64,000 bases of DNA from JADGHX01 sp035760965 (GTDB taxonomy: Bacteria > Pseudomonadota > Gammaproteobacteria > Steroidobacterales > Steroidobacteraceae), in assembly GCA_035760965.1 (NCBI GenBank), contig DASTRY010000039.1, positions 124,001 to 188,000 on the forward strand, given 5' to 3'. The notes under the pieces are model-generated. The model ran no database searches. It had not been told where the DNA came from and saw only the letters and a program-made list of their open reading frames with translations. This document shows, piece by piece, positions 33,259-41,549 of this stretch. The position numbers and the translations under genes were made by a program. Every line of letters begins with the position of its first letter. Position 1 is the stretch's first letter.

Positions 33259-33498
33259 TCAGCGCGAGCTCGATGCGATTCCGAGACGGCGTTCAAGCTG
33301 TCCGACCAGCGCGGAGGGCGATACTTGCAGGGCCCGCGACAGCCGGCAGAGCACGGTGATCGTGGGCGAGTGGATCCCGCATTCGATCTGACTGATGTAG
33401 GTGCGGTCGACATGCGACTTCATCGACAACGTCGACTGCGACCAGCCGCGCGCCAGGCGCTGCTTGCGGAGAATTTCGCCGAATCGTCGGCTGATCAT
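33259..33498 (-). CDS. Small Xre-family HTH regulator (1)
   Basis: A 79-residue single-domain HTH_3 protein: FGEILRKQRLARGWSQSTLS, then YISQIECGIHSPTITVLCRL. No ligand or dimerisation domain is attached. The ATG at 33498 gives the compact product. It sits 44 bp downstream of a second 79-residue Xre gene on the same strand and converges with the HtrA-like gene. Such proteins are often regulators of restriction-modification or toxin systems, but no such partner is visible. Confidence 0.82.
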   Translation of the reverse strand: MISRRFGEILRKQRLARGWSQSTLSMKSHVDRTYISQIECGIHSPTITVLCRLSRALQVSPSALVGQLERRLGIASSSR

Positions 33499-33542
33499 GT
33501 TCTTGCGCAGGGTTGCCGCCGTTTGTGCCGCCGCCACGATGC

Positions 33543-33782
33543 TCAGCCTTTCAGTTCTTCTATGGTGCGGTTGAGCAGAAAGTCCGGCCGGACTTCCAGT
33601 CCTTCCGCGACGGCGAGCAGCACGGTCAGCGAGGGCTGCCGCCGCGCGCGTTCGAGGAGGGACGGGTACGTGCGCGAGATGCCGCTGCGGAACGCAAGTT
33701 CCTCTTGGCTGAGATTCTTGCGTTCCCGTACTTCCTTGAGAACCTTGCCGAATGCCACCGCTGCCTTGCGATTGCGTGTCAC
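33543..33782 (-). CDS. Small Xre-family HTH regulator (2)
   Basis: A 79-residue HTH_3 protein: FGKVLKEVRERKNLSQEELA, then SGISRTYPSLLERARRQPSL and LNRTIEELKG at the end. It starts at GTG with a weak ribosome site. Clearly of the same family and size as the neighbouring regulator, but diverged in most positions. It is transcribed divergently from the exported alpha/beta hydrolase gene 54 bp away, which could be its target. Confidence 0.82.
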   Translation of the reverse strand: MTRNRKAAVAFGKVLKEVRERKNLSQEELAFRSGISRTYPSLLERARRQPSLTVLLAVAEGLEVRPDFLLNRTIEELKG

Positions 33783-33836
33783 GGCATAACGATGCGATGT
33801 ATGGGGACTCGTGCTCTACGGACAATAGTCGGAAAC

Positions 33837-34673
33837 ATGGCAATTTCGCGCACTCAGCCACTCATCCGCTCCCTCTCGAAGGGAATCGCCGTCGCGGTGC
33901 TCGTTTGCGCGGGGATGCACGGTGCGTTCGCGAAAGACATCCCGAGCCACAAGGTGAGGATCGAGGGGTCGGGATCGCGCACGGTCATCCTCGAGGCGGG
34001 TCTCGGAGATACCCTCGATGTCTGGAAAGATATCCAGCCCCGAATCGCGGACCACTGTGCACGCACGTTGGCTTATACCCGCGCGGGATATCTCGGCAGC
34101 GATCCCGCGGGGGACGGACCGCGCGATTCGGCGACCGTCGTCGATGAGCTGCGGGAAGAGCTCGCCAAGCGCAACCTCGCTCCCCCCTACGTGCTGGTGG
34201 GACACTCGCTCGGCGGGTTGTACATGCAGTACTTCGCCCGCAATTACCCGCGCGACGTAGTGGGACTCGTGCTGGTGGACTCCACGCACTGGAACCAGCA
34301 CATGGAGATCGATACTTCGGCGAACACCGCCTATCTACGCGGCCGCGAAGTTACCCTTTTCATGCCCTGGATCATGCGGCGCGAGTTCAAAGACAGTATT
34401 TCGGCCGGAGAGCAGGTACATGAGAGTCCTCCCGCGCAGTTCGTGCCGACGATCGTCCTGTCGAGCACGGTCGGGCCGAAGGGGGAGACACCCGCCGCAC
34501 GTGCGCTTGCCGCGCGCATGCAAGATGAGATCGCGGCCGACTTCCCGGGCTCGCAGCACATCCGGGTGGATGGCGCGGGCCACTACATCCAACGCGATCG
34601 GCCCGATGTGGTGATCGAAGCGGTGCGCCGGCTCGCCGGCTGTGAGCAGGGCGAGCCGCCGCACGCGAAATAG
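33837..34673 (+). CDS. Exported alpha/beta hydrolase with GHSLGG elbow
   Basis: A 278-residue hydrolase. A signal peptide follows the ATG at 33837 (SLSKGIAVAVLVCAGMHGAF ending AFA). The oxyanion region is VILEAGLGDTLDVW, the nucleophile elbow VLVGHSLGGLYMQYFA, and the histidine lies in GAGHYIQRDRPDVVI. The fold is like that of proline iminopeptidase or epoxide-hydrolase relatives; the substrate is unknown. It ends 8 bp from the convergent AT-hook protein gene. Confidence 0.87.
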   Translation: MAISRTQPLIRSLSKGIAVAVLVCAGMHGAFAKDIPSHKVRIEGSGSRTVILEAGLGDTLDVWKDIQPRIADHCARTLAYTRAGYLGSDPAGDGPRDSATVVDELREELAKRNLAPPYVLVGHSLGGLYMQYFARNYPRDVVGLVLVDSTHWNQHMEIDTSANTAYLRGREVTLFMPWIMRREFKDSISAGEQVHESPPAQFVPTIVLSSTVGPKGETPAARALAARMQDEIAADFPGSQHIRVDGAGHYIQRDRPDVVIEAVRRLAGCEQGEPPHAK

Positions 34674-34681
34674 AGGCGGGT

Positions 34682-35107
34682 TTACTTCTTCTTGTTCTTG
34701 CGCTTGCGGGTCAGACCCCACTTCTTCTTCCAGTCCTTGATCGAGAAGACGGACGGACCGTACTCGCGCGAGATCTCGGCAACCGTCTTCCCGCCCTCTT
34801 CGACCGCACGCTTCACGGCCGCTTTGACGTCGGCGCCGTAGCGCGTGCCGCGCGAGCGCAGCGGCGGGCGGCCGCGCCGCTTGCCGGTCGCCGCGCCGTT
34901 GCCGACCTGCGGCGCGTGCAGCTTGGCGCGCAAGCTCTGCGAGCCGAACGGCAGCAGTTGCAGAATCAACTCGTCGATGCTCTTGAGACCCACGCGCGCC
35001 GGCAGTGCCGCGAACTGCTTCGACGTCCGGGCCTTGATGCGCTTCTCGAGCGTCCGGCGGCGGCGCTCGAGCCGATTCAATTCAGCTTGCAGAGTTTGCA
35101 GATTCAT
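34682..35107 (-). CDS. Coiled-coil / AT-hook small basic protein, unknown
   Basis: A 141-residue protein I do not recognise by name. The first 30 residues form a charged coiled coil (LQAELNRLERRRRTLEKRIK). The middle contains an AT-hook-like KRRGRPPL, which usually inserts in the minor groove of AT tracts. The C-terminal 55 residues resemble a short HTH like those of transposase or sigma-like helices (VKAAVKRAVEEGGKTVAEIS), ending in a lysine-rich KRKNKKK tail. An H-NS-like or nucleoid-associated function is inferred. It is divergent from the BetI-like gene. Confidence 0.65.
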   Translation of the reverse strand: MNLQTLQAELNRLERRRRTLEKRIKARTSKQFAALPARVGLKSIDELILQLLPFGSQSLRAKLHAPQVGNGAATGKRRGRPPLRSRGTRYGADVKAAVKRAVEEGGKTVAEISREYGPSVFSIKDWKKKWGLTRKRKNKKK

Positions 35108-35192
35108 GACAGGTCGATTCAGGGTGTGGTGGTAAAAACCGCGGGTATCCTAATGAATTTGCCTCGAATGCGCGAATCGGGCTGTGGCGAAT

Positions 35193-35204
35193 GTCCTGCA
35201 GGAC
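35193..35204. promoter_or_regulatory. 12-bp palindrome upstream of the BetI-like regulator
   Basis: GTCCTGCAGGAC is a perfect palindrome in the 193-bp gap between two divergent genes, about 97 bp before the regulator start. TetR proteins often bind such sites near their own genes. This is only a candidate. Confidence 0.3.
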
Positions 35205-35300
35205 GCGTGCATGCGCGCGCCGCCGCGTGCTTCCCCGCTAGGCGCGCAGGCACGATGCTAAAACCCGCACGGCGCCGCCGCGCTTTGGCATCATGCGGCA

Positions 35301-35939
35301 ATGTCACCGCGTAAACCCCGATTCGAGCGGCACGTGCCCGAAGTGCGCAGGCTGCGCTTGATCGAGGCCACCATCGAATGCCTGAAGCGCTATGGGCACG
35401 AGGGACTCTCGGTGAGACGCATCAGCGCCGAGGCCGGGGTCTCCATCGGGCTCATCAACCATCACTTCCCGACGAAGAATGCGCTGGTCGCAGAGGCGTA
35501 TCGCCACTTCAACGCGCAGTTGAACCAGGGCGTCATCGATGCGATGGAGCACGCGCAATCGGCGCGCGGGCGCTTGCGCGCGCTGTTTCGCGCGATCTTC
35601 TCGCCTCCGAACCTCGATCGCGACACGCTGACCGTCTGGATCGTGCTGTGGGGTCTCTATCACCACTCGCGCGAGATTCAGAAGGTGCACGCCGAAGCCT
35701 ACGGCGGCTATGTCGAGATGCTGCGCGAGGCGCTCGCGGCCTTGCAGAAGGAAGCGGGGAAATTCCGCATGAACCTGCGCCTTGCGGCCATCGGCACGCA
35801 GGCGCTGCTCGATGGGCTATGGCTCGAGTGGTGTCTGGACCCGGACAACTTCTCGCCGCAAGAGGCGGTGCAGCTCTGCGAATCGTGGGTGGACAGCCTG
35901 TACGGCTCCGCCCGCTCAACCCGCCAACGCCGCGCGTGA
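35301..35939 (+). CDS. TetR-family regulator, BetI-like
   Basis: A 212-residue regulator. HTH: LRLIEATIECLKRYGHEGLS, then SAEAGVSIGLINHHFPTKNA, as in BetI, the choline-sensing repressor. The C-terminal domain keeps the aromatic-rich WIVLWGLYHHSREI segment and the GLWLEWCLDP motif of that group. No choline dehydrogenase genes are adjacent. The convergent operon instead encodes a GcvT-like methyltransferase-fold protein and two flavin desaturases, so an N-methylated amine ligand is possible. Its 3' end overlaps that operon by 24 bp. Confidence 0.9.
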   Translation: MSPRKPRFERHVPEVRRLRLIEATIECLKRYGHEGLSVRRISAEAGVSIGLINHHFPTKNALVAEAYRHFNAQLNQGVIDAMEHAQSARGRLRALFRAIFSPPNLDRDTLTVWIVLWGLYHHSREIQKVHAEAYGGYVEMLREALAALQKEAGKFRMNLRLAAIGTQALLDGLWLEWCLDPDNFSPQEAVQLCESWVDSLYGSARSTRQRRA

Positions 35940-37478
35940 GGCGAGCAAACCCGACTGACCGACGATGCCCGGCCCGGGATGCATCCCGGCACCGCACAGG
36001 AAATAGCCCGGAATCGGAGTCGCGTAGCGCGACAGCTGAGGCACGGGTCGCATGAAGAGAATCTGATCGAGCATCAGCTCGCCCTGCGAGAGCGCGCCCT
36101 CCCGCAATCCGAAGCGCGCCGCGAGCGTGGCGGGGCTCAGCACCGCGCGCGCGCTCACGCGCGCGGTGAACCCGGGAACGTGGCGCTCGATGATCGCGAA
36201 CGCGCGATCGGCAATGATCTTTTCGCGGATGCGGTCCCAGCGCCCCTCGCGCAGGGTGTAGGGCGTGAACTGCACGTGAACCACCGCAACGTGCTTGCCC
36301 GCAGGGGCAAGGCGCGGCTCCGCAACGCTCGGGAACCGCACTTCGATGAACGGCTCCTCGGAACCGCGGCCGTACTTCGTGGCGTCGTACGCGCGCTCCA
36401 CGTGACGCACGCTGGGCGCAATGAGCACGGCGCCGGTGGGCGGTGCGCTCACACCGGGCACCGGCGGGAGCGCATCGAGCGCGACCAGAATCTTGGTCGC
36501 CACGCCGCGGAACCGAATGTGGCGCACGGCATGCATGAGCTCCGGATCGAGGTGCACCGGATCCAGCAGCTCGAGCAGACTGCGATACGGATCCAGGCTC
36601 GATACGACCGTGCGCGCCGCGATCTCCTCGCCCGAGGCGAGCGCGAGGCCGGCCACCCGCCCTTCCCGGACGATCACTCGGGTCGCCGCGGCGTTCGTCT
36701 CGATGGTGACCCCCGCGGCACGCGCCTTGTCGGCGAGCATCGAGACCAAAGTCGCAGGGCCACCCACTAGCCGCAGGCGTTCGCTGAACACACCTGGAGC
36801 CGCGCCGACATGCCGATGCAGCAACGTGTAGGCCGTTCCGCCGGCGATCGGCCCTTGGCACACGTCCATGACGCCGAGCGCGGCAAGCGTGCCCTTCAAC
36901 CGGTCGGACTCGAACCAGTCGTCCAGCAGATCGCCGAGCGCCATCGGCAGCGTGCGCAGCAGCTCGATCATGCCGGTCCGGCCCAGCGCGCGGAATTTGC
37001 GGCCGAGCCCGGCGAGCCCGATGACTTCTTTTGCGGTATCGAAGTCGATGCGCGGCGCCGGCATGCGGTACAGCTCCGCGAGGAAGCCGGCGAGCTGCGT
37101 CATGCGCTCCGCAAACGCGGGCCAGTTCTGCGAGTCGTACTGCGAGAATGCGCTGAGACCTGCAGCAGTTTCCGCAATCGACGAGCGCAGCAGGAGCGGC
37201 GCATCGTGCGACAGAGAAATGACTGCCGGGTCGGACACCGGCTGCGCCTCCGGCCGCGCGCCGAGCAAGCCGATGATGTCGAGCGACAAGTGCCCCACAT
37301 CATGCGCGAGCGGCGCCGCGCGAAAACCCGGCGCGAATTCGATCTCGCGGAACGCACCGCCGAGCTCCGCGTTCGCCTCGACGAGCAGGACCCGCGAGCC
37401 GCGCTGCGCCAAGCGAATCGCAGCGACCAGGGCATCCGGGTCGCCGCCGACGATGATGCTGTCGAAGGTGCGTGCCAT
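35916..37478 (-). CDS. Phytoene desaturase-like FAD oxidoreductase (paralogue 1)
   Basis: A 520-residue flavoprotein. The FAD motif is IIVGGDPDALVAAIRLAQRG, where the usual GGGxxG is altered to GGDPDA, followed by LVEANAELGGAF. The C-terminal signature GYFLCGAGMHPGPGIVGQSG matches the phytoene-dehydrogenase/CrtI-related family. The family contains carotenoid desaturases and also enzymes of quite different substrates; no carotenoid gene occurs nearby. The ATG at 37478 is preferred over the upstream in-frame extension. It lies 10 bp downstream of its paralogue, in an operon with the GcvT-like gene. Confidence 0.87.
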   Translation of the reverse strand: MARTFDSIIVGGDPDALVAAIRLAQRGSRVLLVEANAELGGAFREIEFAPGFRAAPLAHDVGHLSLDIIGLLGARPEAQPVSDPAVISLSHDAPLLLRSSIAETAAGLSAFSQYDSQNWPAFAERMTQLAGFLAELYRMPAPRIDFDTAKEVIGLAGLGRKFRALGRTGMIELLRTLPMALGDLLDDWFESDRLKGTLAALGVMDVCQGPIAGGTAYTLLHRHVGAAPGVFSERLRLVGGPATLVSMLADKARAAGVTIETNAAATRVIVREGRVAGLALASGEEIAARTVVSSLDPYRSLLELLDPVHLDPELMHAVRHIRFRGVATKILVALDALPPVPGVSAPPTGAVLIAPSVRHVERAYDATKYGRGSEEPFIEVRFPSVAEPRLAPAGKHVAVVHVQFTPYTLREGRWDRIREKIIADRAFAIIERHVPGFTARVSARAVLSPATLAARFGLREGALSQGELMLDQILFMRPVPQLSRYATPIPGYFLCGAGMHPGPGIVGQSGLLASRAALAG

Positions 37479-37488
37479 GCGTCGCGCC

Positions 37489-39066
37489 TCAGTGATCCGC
37501 GAGGATGCGCAGCGCCGCGAGCCGTCCCGCCGCACCCATCACGCCGCCGCCCGGGTGGCTGCTCGAGCCGCACTGGTAGTAGCCGCGAATCGGCGTGCGA
37601 TAGCTCGCCCATCGCGCCGCGGGCCGCAGGAAGAAGAGCTGCTGGAGCGCGAGCTCGCCCTGAAAAATGTTGCCCTCCGATAGCCCCACGGTGCGCTCGA
37701 TGTCCGCCGGCGTCAGCACCTGACGGCCGATGATCGCGGACTTCAAGTTCGGCGCGTATTCGCTCAGCGTGTCGATGACCGCGTCGCCGAACGCCTCGCG
37801 CTTCGCGTCCGTCCAGCCCCCGTCGATCTGATACGGCGCGTACTGCACGAAGATGCTCGCGACGTGCTGTCCCGGCGGCGCCATGTTCGGATCGATCATC
37901 GAGGGGAACACGATGTCCATGTACGGCTTGCGCGAGAACGAGCCGTACTTCGCGTCGTCGTACGCGCGCTCGAGATAGTCGACGCTCGGGCTGATCGAGA
38001 ACGCGCCCTTGTGCCAGGGGCCGATGCCCGGCAGGCACGTGAAGTCGGGCAGCTCGGCCAACGCGAGATTCACCTTCCCCGAGGACCCGCGGAAGCGGAA
38101 CCGGCGCACCTGCGTCAGCAGCTCATCGGGCAGCTCCTTGCTCTCGACGAGCTCGAGATACGTGCGGCGCGCGTCGAGACCGGACACGACGACCGGCGCT
38201 GCGATCTCCTCGCCGCTTTCGAGCACGACGCCGCTCGCACGGCCGTTCTTCACGAGCACCTGCTTGACGGGCGCCTCCGTGCGCAGCGTCGCGCCGAACG
38301 CGCGCGCCGCGCTCGCGATCGCCTGGCTCACCGTGCCGTTGCCGCCCTTGCAGAACCCCCACGCGCGGAATGCGCCGTCGATCTCGCCCATGTAGTGATG
38401 GAGCAGCACGTACGCCGAGCCCGGCGAGCGCGGCCCCATGAAGGTGCCGATGATGCCGCTCGCAGACTTCGTCGCCTTCAGCGGACCGAATTCGAACCAC
38501 TCGTCGAGATAGTCCGCGGAGCTCATCGTCATGAGCTTGTAGAGCTGCTGGAACCGCTCGGCGCCGAGCGAGCGCAGATATCCGCCGAGCCGCAGCATGC
38601 CGCGCAGATCGCCGATGCCGAGCGCGGTCGGATCGGGCGGAATCATCCCGAGCAGCGGCTTCACCGCGCGCGCCATGTGATACATCAAGCGCCCGAACTC
38701 GGCGTACGCATCGGCGTCGTGCGGCGAGTGGCGATAGATCTCGCGCCGCGTGAGATCGGAGTCGCCCCAGGCGGCGAGATAGTCGCCGTTCGGCAGCGGC
38801 GTCACCGTGCTCTCGAGCGGCAGGATGTGCAAGCCGTGCTTCGGCAGCTCGAGCTCGCGAATGATCTCCGGTCGCAGCAAGCTGACGACGTACGAGAACA
38901 CCGAGAACGTGAAGCCCGGGAAGATCTGCTCGCTCACCGCCGCGCCGCCGAGGATGTGCCGGCGTTCGAGCACCAGCACCTTCTTGCCGGCGCGCGCGAG
39001 GTACGCGGCGTTCACGAGCCCGTTGTGCCCGCCGCCGATGACGATGACATCCCATGCCTGCGTCAT
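37489..39066 (-). CDS. Phytoene desaturase-like FAD oxidoreductase (paralogue 2)
   Basis: A 525-residue flavoprotein. Canonical motif VIVIGGGHNGLVNAAYLARA, then LVLERRHILGGAAVSE, and the C-terminal GYYQCGSSSHPGGGVMGAAG. It is clearly related to the next gene along its whole length, so the two arose by duplication or are a heteromeric pair. The ATG is one base after the stop of the GcvT-like gene, showing tight coupling. In many proteobacteria such pairs are annotated only as NAD(P)/FAD-dependent oxidoreductases. The substrate is unknown. Confidence 0.9.
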   Translation of the reverse strand: MTQAWDVIVIGGGHNGLVNAAYLARAGKKVLVLERRHILGGAAVSEQIFPGFTFSVFSYVVSLLRPEIIRELELPKHGLHILPLESTVTPLPNGDYLAAWGDSDLTRREIYRHSPHDADAYAEFGRLMYHMARAVKPLLGMIPPDPTALGIGDLRGMLRLGGYLRSLGAERFQQLYKLMTMSSADYLDEWFEFGPLKATKSASGIIGTFMGPRSPGSAYVLLHHYMGEIDGAFRAWGFCKGGNGTVSQAIASAARAFGATLRTEAPVKQVLVKNGRASGVVLESGEEIAAPVVVSGLDARRTYLELVESKELPDELLTQVRRFRFRGSSGKVNLALAELPDFTCLPGIGPWHKGAFSISPSVDYLERAYDDAKYGSFSRKPYMDIVFPSMIDPNMAPPGQHVASIFVQYAPYQIDGGWTDAKREAFGDAVIDTLSEYAPNLKSAIIGRQVLTPADIERTVGLSEGNIFQGELALQQLFFLRPAARWASYRTPIRGYYQCGSSSHPGGGVMGAAGRLAALRILADH

Positions 39067-39067
39067 C

Positions 39068-40258
39068 TCACGCCCTCTTTCGCTCGGGATCGAAGAACGG
39101 CAGCTTGCGCACCCAGCCGTGGGCCCGCTGGCGCCGATGCTCGACCGTGACTTCGATCTCGATGCTCGTATCCGGAGCGAAGTGCGGCGCTTCGATGTGG
39201 GCAAGCGCGATGTACTTCTTCAGCAGCGGCGACCAGCAACCGCTCGAGGCATAGCCGATCTGCTTGCCGCCGCGATAAATCGGCACGCTCGTGCGCCACG
39301 CAACCGTCGGCAGCACGGGCGCGAGGCCGACCGCCGTGAAGAGCGCCTCGAAGGAATCCCAGTCGACTTCGATGCCGACGAAGCGCCACGCCGGCCCGCG
39401 CTGCCGCTCGGCCGCGAGCGCGGCGCGGCCGTTGAACGGCCCCTTGTCGAGATTCACCGTCCAATCGAGCGAGAGCTCGAACGGCGAGGACTTCTGGCTC
39501 TCGATGAGCGCGTGGTGCGCGCCCGTGTAGTCCACCTCGGCCATCAGGAGCCCCGCTTCGATACGCGCGATGTCGAGCGCCCAGATGCCGGCGGGTGTGA
39601 GCCCGTAATCGGCGCCCGCACGCATCAGCGCGTCCCAGACATGCAGCGCATCCGAGGCGGGAATCCAGATCTCGTAGCCGAGGTCGCCCGTGTAACCGGT
39701 GCGCGAGATCTCCACGTCGACCGCCGAAATGCGCGCCGGCGTGACACGAAAGTACTTCAGCGTCGCGATCGACGAATCCTCGCACACCTGCGCGAGCACT
39801 TCGCGAGCGAGCGGTCCCTGCAGCGCGAGCGCGCCCACGATCGCGGAGACATCGTCGATGCGCACGTCCAGGCCGAACGCGTTCTGGTGCAGCCAACGGT
39901 AGCTCGGGTCCGCGGAAGTCAGCCGGTATCGCCCCTCGCCGAGGCAGCTGATCGTGCCGTCATCCATCATCTTGCCGTGGCCGTCGCACCAGCCGGTGTA
40001 CATCACCTGCCCCGCTTGCAGCTTGGCGACGTTGCGCGTGACCACGCGGTCGAGCAGCCGGGCCGCATCCCGGCCGGTCACGTGGTACTTGTAGAGTGGC
40101 GAGACGTCCAGCAGCGCAGCGGCGTTGCGGATGGCGGCATACTCGCGATCGTGCAGCCAGTCGTACGAGCTTGCGACGCCATAGCCCGCCCACCGGCGCC
40201 ACGTCTGGCCGAGAACGAGAGGCGCCGTGCGCGCATGAAATGGCGTAGTTTTCAGCAC
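39068..40258 (-). CDS. Aminomethyltransferase (GcvT)-family protein
   Basis: A 396-residue protein with a full GcvT fold, like dimethylsulfoniopropionate demethylase DmdA or dimethylglycine dehydrogenase C-termini. Family motifs include YKYHVTGRDAARLLDRVVTR, ISRTGYTGDLGYEIW and GLTPAGIWALDIARIEAGLL. The first is the usual lead-in and the third holds the tetrahydrofolate-site glutamate. GTG start with AGAAGGG upstream. First gene of an operon with two flavin oxidoreductases. Transfer of a methyl or one-carbon group from an amine or sulfonium donor to tetrahydrofolate is inferred; H-protein and P-protein genes are absent, so it is not the glycine cleavage system. Confidence 0.88.
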   Translation of the reverse strand: MLKTTPFHARTAPLVLGQTWRRWAGYGVASSYDWLHDREYAAIRNAAALLDVSPLYKYHVTGRDAARLLDRVVTRNVAKLQAGQVMYTGWCDGHGKMMDDGTISCLGEGRYRLTSADPSYRWLHQNAFGLDVRIDDVSAIVGALALQGPLAREVLAQVCEDSSIATLKYFRVTPARISAVDVEISRTGYTGDLGYEIWIPASDALHVWDALMRAGADYGLTPAGIWALDIARIEAGLLMAEVDYTGAHHALIESQKSSPFELSLDWTVNLDKGPFNGRAALAAERQRGPAWRFVGIEVDWDSFEALFTAVGLAPVLPTVAWRTSVPIYRGGKQIGYASSGCWSPLLKKYIALAHIEAPHFAPDTSIEIEVTVEHRRQRAHGWVRKLPFFDPERKRA

Positions 40259-40355
40259 AGCGACCCTTCTTGTTGAACGATCGTACAGCAAGCCCGCGGG
40301 AGGCGTCCAGAATCGGCGGGCACCTTCACCGCGCGCCGCGTAGACTAAAGCGCGT

Positions 40356-40814
40356 ATGGATACTTCTCCACTCACCCGCACACACGGTGCCTATACCCTG
40401 TCCGACGATCCGGCCCGTCTCGACCTCGCCGCGATGCACGCGTACCTGCGGCGCGCGTACTGGTCCGAGGAGATTCCGTTCGACGTCGTCGCGCGCGCGG
40501 CGCGCGCCTCGCTCTGCATCGGCGCGTACGATCCGAGCGGCGCGCAGGTCGGGCTCGTCCGCCTCATTTCGGACTACGCGACCTTTTGCTACGTATGCGA
40601 CGTGTACGTGCTCGAGGAGCACCGCGGCCGCGGGCTGTCGAAAGCCATGATGGCGATGGCCGTCGAGCACCCGCGCCTGCAGGGGCTGCGACGCTGGAAC
40701 CTGGTCACCAATGATGCGCACGGCCTGTATCGTCGGTTCGGGTTCGGTCCACCCGCGCACCCGGAGCGCTACATGGAGCGCACCGTGCCGGATATCTACA
40801 AGCGCGGCGGCTAG
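40356..40814 (+). CDS. GNAT family N-acetyltransferase
   Basis: A 152-residue acetyltransferase. The acetyl-CoA motif region VCDVYVLEEHRGRGLSKAMM holds the R/Q-x-x-G-x-A-like loop (HRGRGLS), and WNLVTNDAHGLYRRFGFGPP is the C-terminal GNAT segment. It resembles the YjcF/YhbS-like group with SDYATFCYVCDVYV. The substrate is unknown. It converges with alkD, overlapping by four bases. Confidence 0.92.
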   Translation: MDTSPLTRTHGAYTLSDDPARLDLAAMHAYLRRAYWSEEIPFDVVARAARASLCIGAYDPSGAQVGLVRLISDYATFCYVCDVYVLEEHRGRGLSKAMMAMAVEHPRLQGLRRWNLVTNDAHGLYRRFGFGPPAHPERYMERTVPDIYKRGG

Positions 40815-41524
40815 CCACCGGCCATCCATCTCGCGCGCTCCGCGGCCGGAAAGTGCTCGATCGCATAGCGCAGCGCCGTGCGCGGCATCGCCCCAGCGTG
40901 CACTTTCAGAAACGAGCGCAGCGCCGCCGGACTCACGCGCTTGCCCACCTCGCGCAGCATCCAGCCGACCGCCTTGTGAATGAGATCATGCGCATCGCCG
41001 AGCAGCGCCTCGGCGACGCGCAGCGCGTCTTCGGCGGAGCCCTGCTTGATGTAGTGGAAGGTCGCCAGCATGGCGACACGTCGCGTCCACAGGTGGCGCG
41101 AGCGCGCGAGCCGATCGAGTACGGCCCGATCCTTGTCCGCGAGCCAGCCGCCGACGATGTACTCCGCGCTCGCATCGACCAGGTCCCAATTGTTGACGTG
41201 CGGCAAGCGCCGCAAATAGAGCCGATAGATGCGGCCGCGCACCGCCTCGTCCGTTGCCCGCGTGAACCGGTCCACGAGGATCAGGAGCGCGGTCAGCCGC
41301 TCCTCGTGAATCTTCGACGTCAAGAGCGTCTCGACCTCGGTGAGCGGTAGCTCGCGAAACCGGCGCGCGATGCGGCGCTGTTCGGGCACCGTACAACCGA
41401 TGAAGACGTCGCCTTCGCCGTACTGGCCCTTGCCGGTCTTGAAGAAGCGCGCGACGTTCGCGGCGCGCGCCGGCGAGGCGACCCGTCGCAACGCGCGGCG
41501 GACATCATCGGCGCGAGCTGGCAT
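40811..41524 (-). CDS. alkD: DNA alkylation repair glycosylase AlkD
   Basis: A 237-residue HEAT-like-repeat DNA glycosylase that removes bulky and positively charged alkylated bases (3-methyladenine, 7-methylguanine) without flipping them. The signature NNWDLVD at 111-117 includes the catalytic-region aspartate and follows tryptophan, as in Bacillus AlkD. ARFFKTGKGQYGEGDVFIGC is the standard N-terminus. It is divergent from the phosphatase gene with a 25-bp gap. It extends the theme of DNA repair found around 6-15 kb. Confidence 0.95.
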   Translation of the reverse strand: MPARADDVRRALRRVASPARAANVARFFKTGKGQYGEGDVFIGCTVPEQRRIARRFRELPLTEVETLLTSKIHEERLTALLILVDRFTRATDEAVRGRIYRLYLRRLPHVNNWDLVDASAEYIVGGWLADKDRAVLDRLARSRHLWTRRVAMLATFHYIKQGSAEDALRVAEALLGDAHDLIHKAVGWMLREVGKRVSPAALRSFLKVHAGAMPRTALRYAIEHFPAAERARWMAGG

Positions 41525-41549
41525 GGGCGGCGATGGTATCGTGCGCGTC

